A DNA stretch of 64,000 bases from NCBI GenBank assembly GCA_963703335.1, contig OY969812.1, positions 124,001 through 188,000 of the forward strand, written 5' to 3'. The DNA comes from VRUE01 sp963703335 (GTDB taxonomy: Bacteria; Actinomycetota; Thermoleophilia; Solirubrobacterales; 70-9). The notes under the pieces were generated by a model, which ran no database searches, was not told where the DNA came from, and saw only the letters and a list, made by a program, of their open reading frames with translations. Both the position numbers and the translations under genes were made by a program. Shown here in pieces: positions 8,955 through 16,599 of the stretch; positions within the stretch are counted from its first letter, which is position 1, and every line of letters begins with the position of its first letter.

Positions 8955-10286
8955 GTGGAAATCGCCGCCCGCAACGGGAAGCTCGCGACGCTGGCCGTAC
9001 TGATCGTCGTCACCGCTGCCGGACTCGGCCTGCGGGTCGGCTACGCGATCGACCAGCCCTCCCCTCCACCCCCGGATGCGGGCGCCTACGCCCGCATCGC
9101 GGAGAGCCTCTATCGCGACGGCTCTTTCGACGCCCGACCGCCAGGGACCGAGGACGAGATCCAGCCGGCGAGCTCCTACGCCCCGGGCCTGCCGCTGTTC
9201 GTCGCCGGCGTCTACTGGCTCAGCGGCGGGGCCCACCTCACGCTCGCGCTGACCCTGCTCGCGCTGCTCTCCGGCGCAGCCATCCCGATGACCTTCCTGC
9301 TCGGCAAGCGCATGGCCGGGCCGGTCGCCGGCCTGATCGGCGCCACCGCGCTCGCCGCCTACCCCGCGCTGCTCGAGTACCAGGGGATGTTGCTGACCGA
9401 GCCACTCGCCGCCTTCTTGCTCAGCGCCGCGCTCGTCGCTCTACTCCATGCAGCCGACCGTCCATCGCCGCCGAGGTGGCTTGGCGGCGGGGCATTGCTG
9501 GGGGCGCTCTCACTGGTGCGCCCGGAGTACCTGGCCCTCGCCGTCCTCCTGCCGCTGGCCTGGCTGATCCGGGAAGGGCTCCGTGGACAGCTTCGTCGAT
9601 CGGCGGCGCTGGCGGGGGTGTCGCTGTTCGGGACCATCGTCGTCCTCGCGCCCTGGACGATCCGCAACGCGATCGTCCTCGACCAGGCGGTGCCCCTCTC
9701 GACCGGCGGCGGCAAGGCGCTGTACATCGGCACCTACCTCGACGCCGACGGGGACGGTCCAAGGCTGCGGGAACTGCTTCTTTCCCAACGGCCGGCCCTG
9801 CGCGAACAGCTCGCCGAGGGCGGCCCAGTCGACGATCCCGACCGCTTCGCCCTCGAGCGGGTTCTCGCAAGGGTCGCGCGGGAGCGCTACCCGGACCTCG
9901 AAACCGACGCCGCACTGGGACGGATGGGTCGCGAGAACCTCAAGGACGACGTCATCCAGGAGCCGGTCCGGTTTGCGGGCCTGCTGGTGGACAAGGCGTA
10001 TGAAACGTGGACCGACACGCCACGAGCAGTGATGGAGAGGGAGCCATGGCGAGCTCTGCAGCTCGGCATGATCGTCCTGGCTCTTCTCGGCCTCGTCGCA
10101 CTGGCCCTGCAACGCCGCTTCGAAGCGGTGATCTTCGGCCTGGTCCTGGCTTATATGACCGCGGTTGGGGCGCTGCTGATCGCCTCGCCCCGGCGCGAGC
10201 TCGTCGTCCTGCCGATCCTCGCCGCTCTCGCCGGCGCTGGGGCGATCAGCGCCAACGCGTGGCTGAGGTCGCGCATCCGACTTTGA
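8955..10286 (+). CDS. GT39-family membrane glycosyltransferase (first paralogue)
   Basis: A 443-residue polytopic protein of the PMT/ArnT (GT39, GT-C) class, which moves sugars from polyprenyl-phosphate carriers on the outer face of the membrane. The first periplasmic loop carries PPPDAGAYARIAESLYRDGSF-like acidic residues expected of the catalytic site. Later blocks VRPEYLALAV, PWTIRNAIV and STGGGKALYIGTYL recur in the next gene (IRPEYLLVG, PWAVRNQVV, STGGGKALYVGTFL), so the two are tandem paralogues. The GTG start is supported by TAGCAT six bases upstream. The stop codon lies inside a perfect hairpin (10268-10321). Acceptor unknown. Confidence 0.8.
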   Translation: MEIAARNGKLATLAVLIVVTAAGLGLRVGYAIDQPSPPPPDAGAYARIAESLYRDGSFDARPPGTEDEIQPASSYAPGLPLFVAGVYWLSGGAHLTLALTLLALLSGAAIPMTFLLGKRMAGPVAGLIGATALAAYPALLEYQGMLLTEPLAAFLLSAALVALLHAADRPSPPRWLGGGALLGALSLVRPEYLALAVLLPLAWLIREGLRGQLRRSAALAGVSLFGTIVVLAPWTIRNAIVLDQAVPLSTGGGKALYIGTYLDADGDGPRLRELLLSQRPALREQLAEGGPVDDPDRFALERVLARVARERYPDLETDAALGRMGRENLKDDVIQEPVRFAGLLVDKAYETWTDTPRAVMEREPWRALQLGMIVLALLGLVALALQRRFEAVIFGLVLAYMTAVGALLIASPRRELVVLPILAALAGAGAISANAWLRSRIRL

Positions 10287-10321
10287 CCCCGCTCCAGTGT
10301 GGTCAATGTCGGATGCGCGAC
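10268..10321. terminator. Perfect 14-bp hairpin between the two GT39 genes
   Basis: GTCGCGCATCCGAC at 10268-10281 and its exact reverse complement at 10308-10321, with a 26-nt loop holding a second small pair (TGACC/GGTCA). The stop codon of the upstream gene (10284-10286) is in the loop. There is no T-run, so terminator function is inferred from position only. Confidence 0.5.
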
Positions 10322-10327
10322 CCGGGG

Positions 10328-10333
10328 TAGCCT
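10328..10333 (+). promoter_or_regulatory. -10 element TAGCCT of a leaderless promoter
   Basis: TAGCCT lies exactly six bases before the ATG at 10340, directly after the preceding hairpin. Confidence 0.5.
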
Positions 10334-10339
10334 GCCGCG

Positions 10340-11782
10340 ATGGATTCGCTGAGGAAGTGGCTGCGCGGGCTGCCCGAGCATCACGGGCGCAAGACGTTGG
10401 TCCTGCTCGCAGCGATCCTTCTGATCGGCTTCGGCCTGCGCGCCTACCGGGTGGTCGAGCCGCTGCCGACCCCCGGCGACGACGCCCACGCCTACTACGC
10501 CCTCTCCAAGGCCCTCTACACCGAAGGCAGCTTCGGCGGTCCCAGCTTCGAAGACTCCAGCGACTGGTCCCCCGGCGCCCCGCTGCTCTATGCGGCAAGC
10601 TTCCACGCCACCGCCGGCGCCCGCGAAGGAACCGCCCGCATCGTCGAGCTCCTGCTCGGCCTCGCGACCATCGTCGTCGTCTACCTCCTCGGCCGCCGCA
10701 TCGCCTGCCGCCCAGCGGGCCTGCTCGCGGCGTTCTCCGCCGCCGTCTACCCCCCGTTCATCCACTCCGTCGGGGCCCTATACAGCGAGCCCCCGGCAAT
10801 GCTCACCCTGCCTGCCGCGGTCCTAGCCTTCCTCTGGGCGTCCGATGGGCTCGGGAGCGCCCCCTCGCGCGGGTGGCGCGGGGCAGGGGGGTCGAGGACA
10901 GCCCGTGGACTGCCCGGAGGCCCCCCTGCCCCGGGACAGGACCCGCGCGCCAGGTGGCTAGTCCCTGGCTTTTTCTTCGGCCTGACCGCTCTGATCCGCC
11001 CGGAGTACCTCCTGGTCGGCATCGCCTTCGCAGTCCTTGCCCTAATCCGCATCGGCGGTGAGCGCGGTTGGAAGCCCGGCCTAGCGGGAGCCTCCCTGAT
11101 GGTGGTGGCCCTGCTGCTGCCGATCGTCCCCTGGGCGGTGCGCAACCAGGTGGTCCTTGATCGCACCGTGCCGATCTCTACCGGTGGCGGCAAGGCCCTC
11201 TACGTCGGCACCTTCCTGCCCGCCGACGGCGAATACCAGCGGGTCAAGGCGATCCTCGCTGAGCGCTACCTGCACCGCACCCTCGACCCGCACTCGCAAG
11301 CGCTCGAGGACGTCGATCCCACCCCGCTCTTCGACCGCGTCGCGGCTCGCTACCCCGACCTGCCACGCGACTCGGCACTGGGCAAGATCGGCAAGCAGAA
11401 TTTCTCCAAGTACTTCGGCGATGACCCGATCGGCTACTCGGCTATGACCGCGCGCAAGGTCTGGCGAATGTGGACCGCCGGGGTTGGCGAAGCGATGAGC
11501 AGCACCGCGGGGCGGGTGGTTCAGCCGCTGATCGTCCTGCTCGCGCTCGCCGGCCTCGCAGTGCTTGCCTGGCGCCGCTGGTGGTGGGAGTTGGTCGCGA
11601 TGGCAACGCCAATCGTCCTCGTCACCGCCGTCGGCGCGGTCTCGCTGGCGGCGAGCAGGCGCAACGAGGTGTTGATGACGCTGATCTTTCCGCTTGCCGC
11701 TGCGGCGCTTTCGCGGGGGGCTGCGGCCCTATTGTCCAGGCCGACATGGTCCCCGCAGCAGGAATCTTCCCCGCCGAACTGA
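10340..11782 (+). CDS. GT39-family membrane glycosyltransferase (second paralogue, with repeat insertion)
   Basis: A 480-residue GT-C glycosyltransferase, paralogous to its neighbour. The first loop has TPGDDAHAYYALSKALYTEGSF with the acidic pair expected at the active site; IRPEYLLVG, PWAVRNQVV and STGGGKALYVGTFL match the upstream gene. Residues ~175-204 (Gly/Pro/Arg-rich, from SAPSRGW to DPRARW) have no counterpart in the paralogue and are encoded by a dispersed palindromic repeat inserted in frame. The insertion falls in a loop between two membrane helices, which would explain why it is tolerated. The 3' end overlaps the DUF2304-GT2 gene by 37 nt. ATG chosen from the TAGCCT box six bases upstream. 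Confidence 0.8.
   Translation: MDSLRKWLRGLPEHHGRKTLVLLAAILLIGFGLRAYRVVEPLPTPGDDAHAYYALSKALYTEGSFGGPSFEDSSDWSPGAPLLYAASFHATAGAREGTARIVELLLGLATIVVVYLLGRRIACRPAGLLAAFSAAVYPPFIHSVGALYSEPPAMLTLPAAVLAFLWASDGLGSAPSRGWRGAGGSRTARGLPGGPPAPGQDPRARWLVPGFFFGLTALIRPEYLLVGIAFAVLALIRIGGERGWKPGLAGASLMVVALLLPIVPWAVRNQVVLDRTVPISTGGGKALYVGTFLPADGEYQRVKAILAERYLHRTLDPHSQALEDVDPTPLFDRVAARYPDLPRDSALGKIGKQNFSKYFGDDPIGYSAMTARKVWRMWTAGVGEAMSSTAGRVVQPLIVLLALAGLAVLAWRRWWWELVAMATPIVLVTAVGAVSLAASRRNEVLMTLIFPLAAAALSRGAAALLSRPTWSPQQESSPPN
10867..10950 (+). repeat. Dispersed palindromic repeat family 1, copy R2, inside a coding sequence
   Basis: Carries GGTGGCGC (10872-10879) and GACAGGACCC (10935-10944). Outer arms GCGCGGGT 10867-10874 with ACCCGCGC 10941-10948; inner perfect 12-bp arms GGGGCAGGGGGG 10880-10891 with CCCCCCTGCCCC 10921-10932. 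It adds about 28-30 codons to the second GT39 gene without breaking the frame. Confidence 0.75.
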
Positions 11783-12813
11783 CCGCGCTGCGCAGCGCCG
11801 GGCTGATCGCCGGCGTCGCGCTCGTCTTCTACGCGGTGCTGCGCCGGCATTCGCTGCGCAACGCCGACGTCGTCATCCTGCTTGCCGCCGGTCTCGGACT
11901 AGCCCTTGTCTCCGGCACCGAAATCACCGACAAGCTGCTCTCTGCCTTCTCCTTCGAGAAGGGCAACGGCGGGCGCATCCTCGGCCTCGCGGTCTTTGCG
12001 ATCTTCATCCTCTTCCTGCTGATCCTGCGCGCGCTCTCGCAAGCCGCCCGCAACGCGCGACAGCTTTCGGCGGTGCTCGAGGGCCTGGCTTGGGAGGAGT
12101 TCCGCCAGGCGGCGCTGCCCGAGCGCTTCCGCGGCAAGATCGCGATCCTCGTCCCCGCCTACAACGAGGCCGAGAACATTGCCTACGTACTCGACCGCAT
12201 GCCGGCGGAGGTCTGCGGCAGGCCGACCGCGGTGCTGGTTGTTGACGACGGCTCGCGCGATGGGACCGGTGACGTCGCCGCCGAGCACGGTGCGGTCGTC
12301 GCCCGCCACGTCATCAACCGCGGCGGTGGAGCGGCGCTGCGCACCGGCTATCGACTGATGGTCGAATCGGGAGCGGAGGTGGTCGTCACTCTCGATGCCG
12401 ACGGCCAGCATCTGCCATCTGAGATGGAGCGCCTGGTCAAACCGGTGCTCGACGGCGAAGTCGACGTCGCCCACGGATCGCGCGTGCTGGGCCACGCCGA
12501 CCGCAATCACTTTGCCCGCGAGCTCGGCATCGTCTTCTTCAACCGGCTCGTCTCCACCATCACCCGCACCCACGTCACCGATTGCTCCAACGGCTACCGG
12601 GCGGTACGCACGACGGTCCTGCCCCAGCTCGTGCTGCGCCAGGAGCAGTTCCACACTTCGGAGTTCATGATCGAGGCGATCAAGCGCGAAATTCCCGCCC
12701 GCGAGGTCCCGATCACGGTCGAGCGGCGCCTCCACGGCCACTCCAAGAAGCCCGCCGTTGTTCGCTACGGCCTCGGCTTTGCCAACGCGATCGTCAGGAC
12801 TTGGCTGCGCTAG
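11746..12813 (+). CDS. DUF2304-GT2 fusion glycosyltransferase
   Basis: 355 residues from the ATG at 11746. Residues 1-120 are three hydrophobic helices followed by a basic coiled stretch (ALSQAARNARQLSAVLEGL), matching the DUF2304 pattern that usually occurs as a separate small protein next to GT2 enzymes. Residues 132-350 are a DPM1-like GT2 domain: LVPAYNEAENI, VVDDGSRDGT (DDGS 167-170) and TLDADGQHLPSEM (217-220). Such enzymes charge polyprenyl phosphate with a sugar, which would supply the donor for the two GT39 enzymes directly upstream. The last 20 bases overlap the convergent Ada/AlkA gene. Confidence 0.8.
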   Translation: MVPAAGIFPAELTALRSAGLIAGVALVFYAVLRRHSLRNADVVILLAAGLGLALVSGTEITDKLLSAFSFEKGNGGRILGLAVFAIFILFLLILRALSQAARNARQLSAVLEGLAWEEFRQAALPERFRGKIAILVPAYNEAENIAYVLDRMPAEVCGRPTAVLVVDDGSRDGTGDVAAEHGAVVARHVINRGGGAALRTGYRLMVESGAEVVVTLDADGQHLPSEMERLVKPVLDGEVDVAHGSRVLGHADRNHFARELGIVFFNRLVSTITRTHVTDCSNGYRAVRTTVLPQLVLRQEQFHTSEFMIEAIKREIPAREVPITVERRLHGHSKKPAVVRYGLGFANAIVRTWLR

Positions 12814-14269
12814 CGGCAGCCGTGTCGTCCAGGCTTCGCCACAGGTGCATGACAGCGTAGGAGCGCCAGGGCCGCCAGGACTCGGCAAGCTTCGTCTCCA
12901 TCGCCCGGTCCACTGCCAGCCCTCGTCGCTGCAGTGCACGCCGCAATCCGACGTCGCCTTCGAGATAGGCGTCGGGATCACCCAGCGCCCGCATCGCGAC
13001 GTAGGAGGCGGTCCAGGGGCCGATCCCCGGCACTGACAGCAGCGTCGCCTCGGCCTCGGTCCGATCCCCGCCAACACCGAGGTTCAGCTCTCCGTTGGCG
13101 ACATGGCGGGCAATGGCGCGCAAGGCCCTGCCGCGAGCGCGAGGCATCGACAATCTGGCCGGGTCAACAGCCGCCAGAGCCGATGCGGCGGGAAAGAGAT
13201 GAGTGACCCCGCCGACCGGATCGGCCAGCGGCTCGCCGAAGCGCGCCACGAGGCGAGCGGCCACCGTTCTCGCCGCCCCAACCGAGACCTGCTGGCCGAC
13301 CACAGCACGCACTGCAAGCTCGAAACCGTCGACGCATGCAGGTACGCGAAGGCCAGGGCGTTCACGAACGAGTCTCCCCAGGGTCGGATCGTCCTCGAGC
13401 TGGGCCAGCACCGAGAGTGGATCGGCGTCGAGGTCGAGGAGCGTGCGACAGCGTGCCACGGCCGCCGTCAAATCTCGAAGATCGTCGAGACGGAGGCGAC
13501 AGCCGACCCCCTCCCGACCCGGCGTCAGCTCAACCACACCTCCCCCGTGTTCGAGGGAGAGCGAGCGCCTGTAGGTGGACCCGTCGAGCTCCTCCACGCC
13601 CGGCACAGCCCTGGCGCCGAGGAATCGAATCAGCGAGATCGCATCGAACGGCTGCCGGCAGGCCAGATTCAGCTCGATGAAGCCGGCGCTGGCCTCCGCG
13701 GTGCGACGGCGGGCACGGTGGCGCAGCTCGGTCGGAGTACGCGCATAAACCGCCCGGACCGTGTCGTTGAACTGGCGCACGCTGCCAAAGCCCGCCGCCA
13801 AGGCCACCTCCCCAAACGAGATCGTCGTGGACTCGATCAAGAGGCGCGCCGCCTGCGCCCGCTGTGCCCGAGCCAGCGCCACCGGGCCTGCCCCGACCTC
13901 GATCGAGAGGATTCTCTGCAGCTGACGCTCGCTGTAGCCAAGCCGAGCCGCCAACCCGGGCACGCCCTGGCGATCGACCTCGCCTGCGGAGATCAGGCGC
14001 AGGGCGCGACCGGCGACATCGGCGCGACGATTCCAAGCCGGAGAGCCCGGCGCAGCATCGGGATCGCATCGCTTGCACGCCCGCAGCCCAGCCTCCTGAG
14101 CTGCGGCTGCGCTGCGGAAGAGCTGGACGTTGCGCCGTTTTGGCAACCGCGCCGGACAACTGGGCCGGCAGTAGATGCTGGTCGAGAGCACGCCGACGAA
14201 GAAGTAACCGTCGTAGCGAGGGTCGCGACTGCGCATGAAGCGGTAGCAGCTCTCAAAGTCCTCGACCAC
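12794..14269 (-). CDS. Ada-type methylphosphotriester domain fused to AlkA 3-methyladenine glycosylase
   Basis: A 491-residue adaptive-response protein. Zinc/methyl-acceptor cysteines C34, C38, C65 and C68 lie in YCRPSCPARLP and LRACKRCDPD. An AraC-type HTH follows (VPGLAARLGYSERQLQRILS, then FGSVRQFNDTVRAVY). The C-terminal half is AlkA: helix-hairpin-helix LSVPGIGPWTASYVAMRALG followed by the catalytic Asp region DAYLEGDVGLRRAL. It would remove alkylated bases and could activate transcription after methylation of its own cysteine. I start at the GTG at 14269, directly before EDFESCYRFM; longer frames run into the divergent SnoaL gene. Its 3' end overlaps the GT2 gene by 20 nt. Confidence 0.9.
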   Translation of the reverse strand: MVEDFESCYRFMRSRDPRYDGYFFVGVLSTSIYCRPSCPARLPKRRNVQLFRSAAAAQEAGLRACKRCDPDAAPGSPAWNRRADVAGRALRLISAGEVDRQGVPGLAARLGYSERQLQRILSIEVGAGPVALARAQRAQAARLLIESTTISFGEVALAAGFGSVRQFNDTVRAVYARTPTELRHRARRRTAEASAGFIELNLACRQPFDAISLIRFLGARAVPGVEELDGSTYRRSLSLEHGGGVVELTPGREGVGCRLRLDDLRDLTAAVARCRTLLDLDADPLSVLAQLEDDPTLGRLVRERPGLRVPACVDGFELAVRAVVGQQVSVGAARTVAARLVARFGEPLADPVGGVTHLFPAASALAAVDPARLSMPRARGRALRAIARHVANGELNLGVGGDRTEAEATLLSVPGIGPWTASYVAMRALGDPDAYLEGDVGLRRALQRRGLAVDRAMETKLAESWRPWRSYAVMHLWRSLDDTAAASAAKS

Positions 14270-14420
14270 GCCCGTACTGTCGCATGTCAGCCAGCCTCTT
14301 CTTAGCGGTTTTCCGACAGCTAGATCAGGATCGGTGACCGTGGCGGAATCCCGCCAGACAGCGGCCCGAACCGCACCTATCGTCGTCGCCGCAACCGAAC
14401 CCCCGCCAGGAGGAAATCCG

Positions 14421-14801
14421 ATGTCGGATGTTGAGCGTTTCATTCAGGTGTACGAGGAAATTTGGCCCAGCTTCGATGCCGACAGGCTCGAGCGCTTCGA
14501 GATGGTCCACCCGGAGGCCTCGATCGATCACACGGGCATGGAGAAACCGATCCGTGGCGATGAAGAGCCGGACTACGTACGGGGAATCAAGGAGCTCTTG
14601 CCCGATATCTCGCTCGAGATGAAGAACTGGGCGGCGCGCGAGGACGTGATCTTCGTCGAGTACGCGATGGAGGCGACTGTCAACGGCAACCGCGTCGCAT
14701 GGGACGGGATCGGCCGCTTCAAGCTCCGCGAAGGACGCGTTATCGAGGCGATCGGGCGCTGGGACCCGTCGGCGATTCAGGCCGCACTCCAGGCTGCCTA
14801 G
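14421..14801 (+). CDS. SnoaL-like / NTF2-fold protein
   Basis: A 126-residue alpha+beta-barrel protein of the polyketide-cyclase SnoaL-like group. Start at the ATG at 14421 because AGGAGG (14408-14413) sits seven bases before it, the clearest Shine-Dalgarno in this part of the window. The N-terminal helix VERFIQVYEEIWPSFDADRL, HTGMEKPIRGDE and the closing strand GRFKLREGRVIEAIGRWD suit the fold. No catalytic assignment is possible; such proteins act as small hydrolases, isomerases or carriers. It is divergent from the Ada/AlkA gene, and its last 62 bases overlap the convergent sugar dehydrogenase. Confidence 0.7.
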   Translation: MSDVERFIQVYEEIWPSFDADRLERFEMVHPEASIDHTGMEKPIRGDEEPDYVRGIKELLPDISLEMKNWAAREDVIFVEYAMEATVNGNRVAWDGIGRFKLREGRVIEAIGRWDPSAIQAALQAA

Positions 14802-16314
14802 GCACACGCCGGAGGCGCTGCGGTCTCACCGCGAGCCGCCGCGAACGAAGCGTGGCGCTGCCCAGCAGCACGGCCCTAAAGGTCGCGCGGGCATCGACAC
14901 GCGGAAAGAAACGGGCAAGGCAAGCGCGACTGAGCCTCTTCACCACGAGCCGCTTCCCGCCCTGGTTGAGCTGAATCTTCTCACCGGCACGGCCAGCGCA
15001 GGGCGAAACCCAGGCGACGATCTTGAATCGCCGTCCGAGCGACTTTGCCCTCAAGCGCAAGCGGAAACGCTTGCCCGAGTTGCGTGGGCCGGCTGAAATA
15101 GCTCCCGCGGTGCTCGGCGCGCAGGCCGCCGCTGTCGACCCGACGAGGCGATAGACGGTCCCTTCATCCGAGGTGACGTAAACCCGACCGCACGCGTCCT
15201 CGCCGAACGATGTCGGCTTGGAGACGACGACCCCCTCGGATCGATCGCCGCTTGCCTGGCCTGCCGCGCTGAGCGGCAATGCAAGCGAGCGGATCTGACC
15301 GATGCAAAAGTCGGCGTAGACATAGCGGCCGTAGAGATCGCCGAGGCTCGGATCGCGCACTACGTAGCCGCCAATGATCGAGCAGCCATACGCCGCGCCG
15401 TCGGCCGGGTTCTGGTGCACGTAGTCGAAGACCGGATCAGTGAAGACACCTGCCGTGGCACACGCCGTCCCCGGGCTGGAGTAGGCGATGAGACCCTCGC
15501 GGCAGTTCCAGCCGTAGTTGGCAGCGCCGCCAGACACCACCCCGCCCGGGCTGGGCGCGAAGTCGACCTCCTCGCGTGAGCCCTGGCCAACGTCACCGAT
15601 CACCATGTCTCCGCTTAGCCGGTCAAAAGAGAATCGCCAGGGATTGCGCAATCCGTAGGCCCAAACCTCATCACGCCCCGGTCCGCCAACGAACGGGTTG
15701 GTGCTGGGGATCGAGTAGCTCGGAGCCTGGCCGGGCAACGGATCAAAGCGGAGGATCTTGCCGAGCAGCTCTTCGGTGTCCTGGCCGCTTTCGAGGGGGT
15801 CCCCGGAGCCCCCTCCATCGCCGAGCGAGACGTAGAGATGGCCGTCGGGCCCGAACTGGAGCTGACCGCCGTTGTGATTGGGCTGGGAGGCGTGGTCGAT
15901 CGCGAGAATCGGCTCGCGCAGGAGATGACCGCTCACCTGCGGATCGAGGCGGAATGAGTCGACGTGAACGTCACCTTCCAAGCCACCCGCCAGCGGGGTG
16001 CCGGTATAGGCCGCATAAAAACGACCGCTGGCATCGAAATCCGGAGCAGGCGCTATTGAGAGCAGCCCGCGCTCGACTTCGCAACAACTGATCAAGGAGG
16101 TGAGGTCGGCGAGCTCGCTGGTTTTGGATGGAGTGATTTCGATGATGCGCCCGGGCCGCTCGGCGACCAGCAGCCGATCCGAGTTGGTCGGACTCGAAGT
16201 CACGTAGATCGGCTGGTCGAAATTGCCGACTGGCTGCAACGAGAAAGCCGCTGCAGAACCACAGAAAGCGACAAAGGCAAGCAAGGCAGAGAGCACAAAG
16301 GCGAGGCGGCGCAC
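14740..16314 (-). CDS. Secreted PQQ-type glucose/sorbosone dehydrogenase-like protein
   Basis: A 524-residue exported beta-propeller protein. Residues 1-23 are a Sec signal peptide (RRLAFVLSALLAFVAFCGSAAA). Propeller blocks typical of the soluble aldose sugar dehydrogenase/HHIP family follow: LLVAERPGRI, NHNGGQLQFGPDGHLYVSLG, YGLRNPWRFSFDRLSGDMVI and GAANYGWNCREG. The last ~110 residues are a basic extension with RxR repeats. Likely oxidises sugars outside the cell, but these proteins are often of untested activity. The GTG start directly follows the stop of the zinc-ribbon gene, so translation is coupled. The 3' end runs 62 bases into the convergent SnoaL gene. Confidence 0.82.
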   Translation of the reverse strand: MRRLAFVLSALLAFVAFCGSAAAFSLQPVGNFDQPIYVTSSPTNSDRLLVAERPGRIIEITPSKTSELADLTSLISCCEVERGLLSIAPAPDFDASGRFYAAYTGTPLAGGLEGDVHVDSFRLDPQVSGHLLREPILAIDHASQPNHNGGQLQFGPDGHLYVSLGDGGGSGDPLESGQDTEELLGKILRFDPLPGQAPSYSIPSTNPFVGGPGRDEVWAYGLRNPWRFSFDRLSGDMVIGDVGQGSREEVDFAPSPGGVVSGGAANYGWNCREGLIAYSSPGTACATAGVFTDPVFDYVHQNPADGAAYGCSIIGGYVVRDPSLGDLYGRYVYADFCIGQIRSLALPLSAAGQASGDRSEGVVVSKPTSFGEDACGRVYVTSDEGTVYRLVGSTAAACAPSTAGAISAGPRNSGKRFRLRLRAKSLGRRFKIVAWVSPCAGRAGEKIQLNQGGKRLVVKRLSRACLARFFPRVDARATFRAVLLGSATLRSRRLAVRPQRLRRVPRQPGVRPESPTGPSARSPR

Positions 16315-16599
16315 CTAGCGGACCCCTGGATGGCGCACCGCGGCGGGATCGGGCAGATAGAGGTCCGTTCCGCAGCGGGGGCAGACCTGGACGTAGAGCT
16401 TCACTGCCTTGTGGCAGTTCGGGCACTGACGTTCCGGTTCGTTTTTCTCAGTGCGATAGAGGACCACGGCGATCAGGCCAAATGGGGGCAGCACCGTGCC
16501 GATCACCAGCCAGAGCCAAAAGGAGCTGCCCTTGCCCCTGCCGATGAACGCAGTGGCTAGGCCGAAGAAGAGGGCGATGACGAGGTACTCGAATCCCAC
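16315..16599 (-). CDS. Small membrane protein with C-terminal zinc ribbon
   Basis: 94 residues. Two hydrophobic helices (YLVIALFFGLATAFI and FWLWLVIGTVLPPFGLIAVV) are followed by a zinc ribbon CPNCHKAVKLYVQVCPRCG. The topology suggests a membrane-held sensor or assembly factor; no family function is known to me. Its start lies 43 nt inside the end of the NADH dehydrogenase gene and its stop abuts the sugar dehydrogenase start, so the three genes form one overlapping unit. Confidence 0.7.
   Translation of the reverse strand: MGFEYLVIALFFGLATAFIGRGKGSSFWLWLVIGTVLPPFGLIAVVLYRTEKNEPERQCPNCHKAVKLYVQVCPRCGTDLYLPDPAAVRHPGVR

Noticed and set aside
8765..10003. 412-codon frame overlapping the first GT39 gene
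   Set aside because: Arg/Ala/Pro-rich alternative frame; the GT39 frame has membrane helices and paralogue support.
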